This document shows, in pieces, positions 56,487 through 64,000 of a DNA stretch of 64,000 nucleotides. The position numbers were made by a program, and so were the translations under genes. The notes under the pieces were generated by a model. It was not told the origin of the DNA. It saw only the letters and a program-made list of their open reading frames with translations, and searched no databases. Positions within the stretch are counted from its first letter, which is position 1. Each line of letters starts with the position of its first letter. The stretch comes from Guadua angustifolia. Its lineage: Eukaryota > Streptophyta > Magnoliopsida > Poales > Poaceae. The stretch is taken from NCBI GenBank assembly GCA_036346375.1, contig CM070504.1, positions 4,267,890 through 4,331,889 of the forward strand. Reading direction: 5' to 3'.

Positions 56487-59445
56487 CTACACACCGGGCG
56501 GCGCCCCCCTAAGCGCTGCGGAGAGCTTTTGCCTATATTCGGCGACCTTGGCCTCAAGATCGATCACCTTTCGCCGGGCGTCGCGACCCTCGCAGGCTTC
56601 TCCGCGGAGTTGCTCGACTTCTTCTTTATCTTGCTCGGCAAGAGCGGCGGCCGTGCGCGCTGCCCGCTCCAAGTCGGCCACCTTGGCTTCAAGGTCTCGA
56701 GCACGCTGTTTCTCCTGTTCAAGTCTTTGCTCGAAACCGAGAGCCTTGTCCTGGCTAACGGCCAGTTCCTTCTCCAACTGGCCGGCCCTCTGCTTCGCTC
56801 GATCCAGTTCCCCCTCGGCCTGGCGCGACACTTCAAGCTCGGCCGCCTTGGTCTCGAGGGCCCGGGCATGCTGCTTCTCCTGTTGAAGCTCTTGCTCGAG
56901 CCCAAGGACCTTGTTCCGGCTAAGGGAAAGATTCTCCTCCGCCAGGCTAGCAGTTCGCTTCCACTGCTCCAGTTCTTGTTCGAGCGCAAGCACTTTCTTC
57001 TCAGAAGCGGCAGCACCCTCCTTGGCCTGGCGGGAGGTAGACCTTTCCTGCTCAAGCTCTCGCTCAAGCCCGAGGATATGCCCCTTGGCCTCATCGGCTT
57101 TCTGCTCCGCCTCGCGGCACCTCTTCACAACTATAGTATCCGCGAGCTTGAGGTCGTTCACCTTCTCCTCCAGCCTCTCGGCCGGGCCGCTTTCTTCATA
57201 TAGTGGGCCCACGGGCGGGGCGACCAACACTTCTTGAAGTTGGCGTGGTCTTTTAAGGAGCCTGCAGGCGGAAAATTCTCAAGAAACCCCTCGAAAGCCA
57301 AAAGAAAGAAAGGTTGCTGCAGTAACGGGGCATCCTTACCTCAGCTACATCGGTGCGCAGATTCTCCCGGAATTGCTCAAAGATCACCCCCGCCTGAACA
57401 TCATCGGGCTTCGGCGGAGGGGTGCGTACGAGCCCGGAATCCTTGAAGCAGGGCGAGTCGCCCGAGGATGGCGAATCCTCTGCCCGGGCGTGTTGTCCGT
57501 CCCGGGGCACCAGACCCCACTCCTGAGCAGTGCTCCCGCTCAAAGTCTGCTCGCTATCCGCCCGAGCATGTTGTTCGCTCGGGACCTCGCTATCCGCCCG
57601 AGCATGTGGTTCGCTCGGGGCTGCGGGGTCGACCTTCTCCCCTCCTTCCGTACTCACCGCCGCCTCCATGCCTTCGGCCATCACAATGTCAGCAACGTCG
57701 GAGAGCACGCCCGCTAAGGCATAATCGATAAGCTCGTTAGCTATTTTGCGGCAGTCCGGGAAGGCCCAACGAGCTATTGTCACCCGTCAAGAGAGTGGGG
57801 TCGGCCGGTAGCCTTGCAAGCAAAGAACAAAGAAAAACAAAACAGGGAGGAGGTCAACACCCACCTTTGGTCGGGCCTTCGCCATCACCCGCAGGTGGGT
57901 CCGCCGCTGCTAGGACCACTAGCTCGGCCGCCTTCTCGGCGGCTTGGGCGATCTTCGCCAGCTTGGGGTCGACTGCCTCCATGTCGACCCCCTCCAGCGT
58001 CCTTCCTGGACGCCCGGATTCCGCTGCGAGGGGCTTCGCCCGGCCAATGATCCCGAACTCCCGAGCCTTGGTGGCCCGTGCGAGTTGACCCTTCGCTTCG
58101 GCAAGCTCCCTCTTCAGTGCCTCCCGCTCGGCCTGCACCATTCCTTCGATCAATCTTCCCTCCGCCGCGATTTGTTCAATTTGAACCTCCAGGCTATAAT
58201 TCTTCAGCCAAAGCCCCAGGCGGCTTACCTCCGCCTCTTTCCGATCGGCGTACTCCATGTGCCGCCGGAGATCTCCTGCGGTCACGTGCCTTTCGGCGCC
58301 GGGTGCTGCGCCCGGTGCGGTCGGCCTCTTGCTCCTCCCTTTCTTGGGCTTAGCCGCGGGGACAAGCACTTTGCCGCCGCCCGCCTTAGATTTATGTACG
58401 CCCAGCTCCAGGGCAAGCTTCTCCTGCCAAGGAGAAGCAGAATGCCGTCAGGAAAAGCGCGGATGTTGTTCTCGTGCGCAAGTACTCAGCAAGGCTCGGA
58501 CGTTTTCCCCGAGCATGAATGATCGGAGGCGCCTACCACGCAGCCCCGCTCGAGCACGTTCAGCGGGACTTGGCGTTTCTTCTCGAGCTCCTTGCCTTTG
58601 GGGGTCCCGAACATCTCGCCGACCCTCTTCTCCAACCAGTCGAAGCCCGGGGCTGTCATCACATCACGCAAAACATCATCACGAGCTCGAGCAGCGCGTG
58701 TGAAGCAGCATTGTCACAAGCCAGGAGAGCATACCTGAATCGGCTTCACGGGTGAAGTCGTCCCACCCGGTGATTTCGAAGAAGGGATGCTCTCTCCCCT
58801 GCAGCGGGGATATCCTATTCCGAAGGAAGTCGCGGACGATGTCGCGACCGGTGAGCCCCATGTTCGTGAGCTCGTAGATCGTCATCAGGATCCGCTCCTC
58901 ATCGGGGTCGGCTGACGGTGCGGCGTCTCGGCGTTAGGCGCCGCTTCCCCGGTGTAGCGTAGGGAGCTGTCCCGTGGCTTCCGCAGGTAGAACCAATGGT
59001 CGGCCCAGCCCGCGACGGAGTCCTTGAGGGTGAAGATGGGGAAATCGTACGGACGGGCGGGCCGCAAGCGGAAGTACAAAGCGCCGACGGGGGAGGCCCC
59101 GCCGGTGCGGAAAAGGTTGTAAAAATGGAAGAAGAGACTCGGCGTAGGAAGGGTGCCCACGAAACCCTCGCAAAGATGGGCAAAAACGTTCAAAACAAGG
59201 ATGGAGTTGGGGTTCAGGTGAATGAGCTCACACTGGCACTGCTCAAGAACGTCCCCCAGGAACTCGCTCTCCGGCAGTCGGAGCCCGTTGACGGTGTAGA
59301 GATCGCACGAGACTATCTCGTCGTCATGCGGCGCCGGAGCTCCCTCGCCCTCTGGGATCCTCCAGGTATGGGCGTCCAGGTACCCGAGGCCTTCCAAAAC
59401 TCGGAGCCTCTCCGCCGTGACCTTGCTCGCCCCGAGCCGCGCCAT
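56487..59445 (-). CDS. Antisense multi-exon gene of the Tat element (gypsy-type 'transposase_28'-like plus coiled coil), decayed
   Basis: Runs opposite to gag-pol. Reading the minus strand: exon 1 from ATG 59445 (MARLGASKVTAERLRVLEGL) to about 58735 has the domain called 'putative gypsy type transposon' in plant proteins (LNPNSILVLNVFAHLCEGFV, RPYDFPIFTLKDSVAGWADH, then MTIYELTNMGLTGRDIVRDF) with one frameshift near 58920. A short exon ~58676-58534 has FDWLEKRVGEMFGTPKGKEL. An exon from 58423 (acceptor ttggcag) to ~57867 is basic then helical. An exon ~57780-57340 (donor GAG/GTAAGG) is acidic. The last exon 57261-56487 encodes ~250 residues of heptad-rich coiled coil (repeated LEQELEQ/LEAKVADLE) and ends APPGV-stop. 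Such antisense ORFs are known in this lineage; their function is not known to me. Exon limits are inferred from splice signals. Confidence 0.65.
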
Positions 59446-60108
59446 GGAAGGACCCAGGAGGATGAGCCGCCGCAGAGAAAGAGGAAGTTTGGGAGTCGCC
59501 GAGGGTTGTCCTTGGCGGAGCACTCGTCGCAGGCGGCGTGGGTGGAGAGAGGAAGGTGAACGAAGTGTTCCCGCCGGATATCTCTGGGCGGAGAAGCCGA
59601 ACGGGTTGGTAACGGCAGCCGATTGCCGACGCGTGGCGGTACATTCCCCGAAGCGGTCCTGACTCGACGCGGTTCCCCAAAAGCTGTCAAAACCGCGCCA
59701 CGATGCTTCACGGGGAAGGAACCGTTGCATTTCCTCCCGCGCACCCCTCGCGAGCGCTATTTGGCCCGGGCTTCGGCCAAGTACGCCCGGTCTCGAGGGA
59801 GCGCGCCTTTCCCCGAGCTTGATTGGTCGGATGCCGCAACAGGCCTTTTTCGTTGCGAGACCCCCTTGCCCGAGTACGGCATCTCGGATGCCGCGGCGGT
59901 TTTTCGCCGTGAGATCCCCGCCACCGAGCATGATTGCTCGGGCGCCATAACGGCTTTTCGCTGCAAAATTCCTCGTTCCCGAGCTGGGGGAGCTCGGGTG
60001 TCGCGGTAGCTCTTCGCCGCTCAACTCCAATCCCTCTTTGAAAAGTCTAGAGGCTTAAGGCGGAGGCCTCGGCGCGGCCTTTTCCCCCCCTTAGCCTCGG
60101 GGGCTAGC

Positions 60109-60813
60109 TGTCGGGGATTGGATACACCGTACCCAATACGGCCTTTGAAGCCCGGCGCCAACCGACCATGGCCTTGCTCGGCTGTCGCGCACAGGACCGA
60201 CCTTCGGGTAGCCCGGCTACCGGGCTACCCCATCCCCGAGCAAGTCAAGCTCGGGGCTCATGCAACGTATGGCGTGGCATTAAATGCCGCGCGGCTCGAG
60301 GAACCGCCCGCCCGGGATTTGCGCTGCCACGGTCCGCGCCGCTTAGTCTCGCCATTGTTCCCCGCGTCATGGATACCCGGGTGGCGCGGCCTCTTTACTG
60401 CCCACGTCCTCTATAGTAGACCGCCCCCTGTAATAACTCTCTTGTCTCCTGTAAAACCTCTATAAATACCCCCTCGCACGATGTATTGAGGGCTGGCTTT
60501 TCAAGACCACGCATACTCAGACACAGAGCTTGTTCATTGGAGTCCTTAGGCTAGCTCGAGGCTCCTCCGAGCAAGCGCATTGTAACTGCTCCTTACTCAT
60601 TAGTGAATCCACTTGGGCGTAAACATTATCTCCTCCGTGAGAGGCCCGAACCAGACAAAAACGACCCCCGTGTGCTTCTTGATTGTCTTGTCCACCTCGA
60701 TCCGTAGCTCGGTGCACCCTTAGACGTACAACCCTTGTGGGAAAGGGGCCTTAGGTTGATCCCTCATTCAACAAGTAAACTCGGCGAGGGACCCCTGTCC
60801 CGAATCGTCGACA
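60109..60813 (+). repeat. Tat element 3' LTR
   Basis: 705 bp, preceded by the purine-ending ctcgggggctagc and followed by the duplication agtct. Confidence 0.9.
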
Positions 60814-60818
60814 AGTCT

Positions 60819-60891
60819 ATTATACGTATAAGCTATCTTTAATTTTATCTATAGATAATATAGAGTTATATTATATAACCACTGTATATGC
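60819..60891. mobile_element. MITE right part, beyond the Tat insertion
   Basis: AT-rich end with ccactgtatatgcc, the diverged inverted counterpart of gggcatgtaccgtga at 49407. Confidence 0.45.
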
Positions 60892-61978
60892 CGCTGATCC
60901 AAACCCTCGTTTCCCCAATCTCATTCCCCTAATCCTTTGTCGTCTTCTCCTCCCAGTCCTCACGCGGTGACACGGAAGTTGCCTCTCATCTCAACGCGTC
61001 CATCTTCTCCATCACAAGCCAAGCTCTCCTTCCTCTATGCATGCCCCTGACACAGTGACACCCACTCCTCCTGCGAGTCCTCGACGGATCCCCCGTCGCC
61101 TCTCCTCCCTAACTCGAGGCTATCCCCATCGCCATCAATGCTCTTCCCACACCGTGAACCCTATCTCCAACGCCGTCAGATCGGTTTTGTTTATTTTCTC
61201 TCACCACTTCTCTTCCCTTGTTAACGTGAAGTATTAAAGATCTCTGTATGTTAAAGTGCGATTTGTTGTAGTAAAAAGCTAAAGGCTGAAGTATTGATTT
61301 GTTTACTGGCATTTGTTGTCTTGAAGCCTCTGTTGTTTTGTTACCGAACTTATCGAAACTGAGCTTGAGCTCAAGCCTAGGATAGAGCATTTATCGAGCT
61401 CGAGCCTAACTACAAACTGGCTCGAGCTCTGCTCGTTTTACTGCCCTACATGCATGCAGTATTCTTCAGTATCGTTGGGCCTAGCTAGCTCGCTAAACCG
61501 ATTACAATACGTATGTGACGTTTGAGCGTTTCATCAAGGTCCGATTTGTTGTAGACTATACTGCAAATATGCCGATTACTAGTACTATATATCTACGTTC
61601 GAATAGGCTTAACCTAGTATTAATTGCTACTCCGGAGTCTGGACTCCGGATTACTCTGGTGAGTGTACAAGAAAAAAAATTAACACTATCTTTAGGACCT
61701 ATTTGTTTCAGCTTTGAATTCTTTAAAAACTGATTCTTTAAAAACCCCTTTTTGAAGTACGTACAAACATCTTAACAGTACCGTCGCGGTACACGAAACG
61801 AAACTTCTCAAGGCCGATGTGAAGCAATTGAGAGAGGAGAAGCTAGGCTAGCAGCACGCTGGTACGCATTATCACATGCATCGTCACAGACACAGAGTAA
61901 GGCTGCCACGCCACGTATATATATATATGACGAAAGTAAGCAGCAAGAAAACCGAAGACACCATCGAAAGAAACTTAC
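60892..61978. other. Intergenic or intronic stretch
   Basis: No gene recognised. If the first exon at 61979-62300 is real, this would be the start of its intron. 61330-61440 has repeated gagctcgagc words; a (ta)n run lies at about 61915-61928. Confidence 0.3.
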
Positions 61979-62334
61979 GCAATGCCCTGATCGATCGCAC
62001 GATGGCAGCTCCCTCAGCTCTTTGATCGATCGGTGTCCCTCCTTGATCCAATCCGAAGATCGCCGGAATAATGCCGCATACCGCGAGCGGGCGGACGGGG
62101 AAGACGATGTGCGGTGTGCGCGCCGGCGCTGATCAGCTAGCTGTGTATGAGGCAGCTGCCTCTATACAGAGCACTATATATTTATATACACACACAGAGA
62201 CGCCTCTTGGACTTGTTAATCATACAGCTGCCTGCCCTGCCCGCGGTGCGACCCCAATGGCAAAGGCAATGGAGACGGATGGGTGTATGGATGGAGAAGT
62301 GAAGCAGACGCCGGGGAGCTTTAAATAAGCGGTC
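61979..62334 (-). promoter_or_regulatory. Possible promoter and 5' UTR exon of an unknown minus-strand transcript
   Basis: On the minus strand a TATA-like tatttaaa (plus 62320-62327) is followed by a C/T-rich leader, a second TATA-like tatataaatatata (plus about 62175-62189), and a strong donor GGCATTGC/GTAAGTTT with exon edge at 61979. No downstream coding exon is visible before the Tat element at 60813, nor a convincing one beyond it. Confidence 0.35.
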
Positions 62335-62407
62335 CACGAGAGGGAGGTTCCGACCGGGGCGCGACGTGTGAGGCTGGCCTCGAAATTAAAGGCTTGCAAC
62401 TACTGTA

Positions 62408-62678
62408 AAAGCATATACAATGATACATGTCAGCAGTCTCTAAGTTTTGTTACATAGGATAAAAAATGATATGGATGAGAGAGGGTACGTATAGAGAGTT
62501 CCGTCTCTTAATCTAGAGTCGACTCTAGCACGAGAATCAAGACAGGTTGTGTGTGGGAAGAAACTATCTACTCATAAATGTGCTGTCTATACCATTGTAT
62601 GGGTTGTCTCTAACGCTGTCTATAAATGACACGTCAGATTGTTATAGATAACAGCTGTCTATACCATTGTACATGCCC
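62408..62678. mobile_element. MITE related to 49407 (about 270 bp)
   Basis: The left end agcatatacaatgatac and right end gtataccattgtacatgccc are inverted; TAA follows at 62679-62681. Interior has gctgtctataccattgta twice. Confidence 0.6.
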
Positions 62679-62696
62679 TAAGGGCATGGTTAATAA

Positions 62697-63051
62697 GGGC
62701 AGTCTCAATCCTCCATCTCAGCTAGTGTCTATAGAATTAATTACGCTGCCAATTAAGCAAAAATCTGATGTGGCATAGGAATTAAGGAAGGGAGAGAAGG
62801 AAAAACAAAGAAACCGTGTCTCATGCAAGAAACTGGGTCGGCGCGAGCACCAAGACGTAAGAAACTAGCAAAATCTGCATTGGACGTTTCTGCGCGCTGA
62901 CCAAGGTGTGTTTGTGGTGCATGCATTGGTTTATTGATCTCTCTCTCCTCTAGACACTACTCATAGAAACCATGGGTTGGGAAACTATGCATTAGCTTAT
63001 TGCTCTCTCCTCTAAATACTGCTCATAGAAACTATGGGTTGAGACTGCCCT
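62697..63051 (+). mobile_element. Tourist/Harbinger-type MITE, family B copy 1 (355 bp)
   Basis: Ends GGGCAGTCTCAATCC and GGGTTGAGACTGCCC, inverted. TAA at 62694-62696 and 63052-63054. Confidence 0.82.
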
Positions 63052-63054
63052 AAG

Positions 63055-63407
63055 GGCAGTTCCAACACTTCATCTCAGCTGATGTCCATAGAATTAATTA
63101 CGCTGCCAACTAAGCAAAAATCTGATGTAGTATAGGAATTAAGGAAGGGAGAGAAGGAAAAACAAAGAAACCGTGTCTCATGCAAGAAACTGGGTCGACG
63201 CGGGCATCAAGACGCAAGAAACAAGCAAAATTGGGGTTGGACGTTTCTGCGCGCTGATCAAGGTGTGTTTGTGGTGCATGCATTGGTTTATTGCTCTCTC
63301 TCTTTTAGACACTGCTCATGGAAACTATGGGTTGAGAAACTATGCATTGTTTTATTGTTCTCTCTCCTTTAGGCACTGCTTATGGAAACCATGGGTTGAG
63401 ACTGCCC
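63055..63407 (+). mobile_element. Tourist/Harbinger-type MITE, family B copy 2 (353 bp)
   Basis: Starts GGGCAGTTCCAACAC and ends GGGTTGAGACTGCCC. Direct tandem copy of 62697-63051, sharing the TAA at 63052-63054; TAA again at 63408-63410. The copies are highly similar along their whole length. Confidence 0.82.
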
Positions 63408-63410
63408 TAA

Positions 63411-63669
63411 GAGAGCCAACTGTAGACTTTATCCTATTGTCATATCATATACAGCCAACCTAATAGCATACCTATATAATAGTTAGCCATACATACATAC
63501 AAAGCCATTAATACTTGGCCTACATTCATTCTCTCACTAAATTTTTTGGAGCCCGTGCTGCAGCCGGCTGTAGATCTGCAGTCTGCTTCTCTCCTCTCTC
63601 CTCTAACTCACCATAAATCTGATGTGGCAATCATTGCAGCCTGCTTACCTCACCTTATTATACTTGCTC
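63411..63669. mobile_element. Tourist/Harbinger-type MITE of another family (259 bp)
   Basis: Starts gagagccaactgtag and ends attatacttgctc. TAA at 63408-63410 and 63670-63672, so it abuts family B copy 2 with one shared TAA. The right end is a known grass MITE type (inverted gagcaagtataataaggtga). Confidence 0.65.
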
Positions 63670-63672
63670 TAA

Positions 63673-64000
63673 TGCGATTAGGCTGAAACCTAGCGTCAGC
63701 GAGGTACGGACACAACCGACCCGTCGCCTTGTTAAGGCGACAGCGACGGCGTAGCCTCACGGAGCAGCGAAAGGCGACGGTCGCCCCGGCAGAAGATTGT
63801 TCGGTCGTCGCTCAGATCTCCATCCGTCAGCGTCCATCCATCGGTCGTGTGTCACGTGTGTGTGCGTTTTGCATCGAATCATCGATCGCAAGTAGTAAAA
63901 TAGTCCATTGGGTTCATTAAGTTTTAACAGGGCATGGTTTACCTAACTGATTAATCGTATAGATCTCATCTTTATAGTGTTTGCGGTGGTGGTTTAATTT
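63673..64000. other. Right end of window
   Basis: No gene recognised. A perfect small hairpin gtcgccttgttaaggcgac lies at about 63723-63741 within a CG-rich patch. Confidence 0.35.

Larger units (their letters stand above)
49702..60813 (+). mobile_element. Tat-lineage Ty3/gypsy retrotransposon (11.1 kb) with antisense gene
   Basis: LTRs 49702-50394 and 60109-60813 begin TGTCGGG and end near cgaatcgycg(g/a)ca. A perfect duplication AGTCT lies at 49697-49701 and 60814-60818. After the left LTR comes ggcgccgtcaagtggggat, the ggcgccgt-type primer-site/leader of this lineage. gag and pol follow on the plus strand, pol ending at 55691. Then comes 4.4 kb before the 3' LTR that carries an antisense gene. 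Order, the DGGSS protease motif and the antisense gene place it with the Tat-lineage elements (Grande/RIRE2/Cinful type). Coding parts are decayed. Confidence 0.92.

Noticed and set aside
59446..60030. N-terminal extension of the antisense Tat frame
   Set aside because: Its composition is low-complexity, similarity to the family begins only at MARLGASK (59445), and the extension runs towards the LTR.

Overview
The window is nuclear DNA of a grass (Poaceae, probably panicoid). The evidence is intron-rich genes with GT/AG splice sites, dense grass-type MITEs, plant tRNA-primed LTR retrotransposons nested in each other, a Tat-type Ty3/gypsy element with an antisense gene, and a silicon-efflux-type transporter gene. 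Intact host coding sequence is a small minority; most of the rest that I can name is transposable-element sequence of several ages.

Three protein-coding host genes are well supported. (1) At 30-2830 (+) are the last six exons of a chloroplast Rieske oxygenase of the PTC52/PAO family; its start lies left of the window. (2) At 7949-21691 (+) is a complete six-exon DUF1997 gene of 229 codons with a chloroplast-type N-terminus. Its third intron is about 12 kb because a copia element (9074-20124) landed there and was itself hit by a minus-strand gypsy element (10062-19428). A second gypsy element (21944-27271) sits about 250 bp past the stop codon. (3) At 41804-44460 (-) is a complete three-exon Lsi2-like ArsB/NhaD-superfamily efflux transporter of 556 residues. 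One tRNA-Gly(GCC) gene lies at 34820-34889 (-), with a one-base deletion in its T-stem.

Region by region: 2.9-7.2 kb is intergenic with small elements (an inverted-repeat MITE, two related hAT-type MITEs, a Helitron-like repeat and a Harbinger-like MITE). 28-32.4 kb carries a MULE transposase relic, a second Helitron-like repeat with internal tandem units, and a hAT transposase relic. 34-41 kb holds the tRNA, MITEs, and a 1.87-kb solo LTR packed with tandem repeats. 45.6-49.4 kb holds four MITEs and no recognised gene. 49702-60813 is an 11.1-kb Tat-lineage retrotransposon inserted in an older MITE; between pol and its 3' LTR it carries a multi-exon antisense gene. 62.4-63.7 kb is a head-to-tail series of four MITEs, three of them separated only by TAA target triplets.

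Target-site duplications could be read directly for five LTR insertions (GCTTT, ATATG, GTTTC, GTAGT, AGTCT) and for most of the MITEs, so element boundaries are mostly exact. Coding regions of the retroelements are broken by many small indels, while host exons read cleanly across their junctions. Nothing in the window is clearly a new biological system. The best leads are the spliced antisense gene of the Tat element, the MITE concatemer, the intron that tolerates 11 kb of nested insertions, and an orphan promoter plus first exon near 62 kb.
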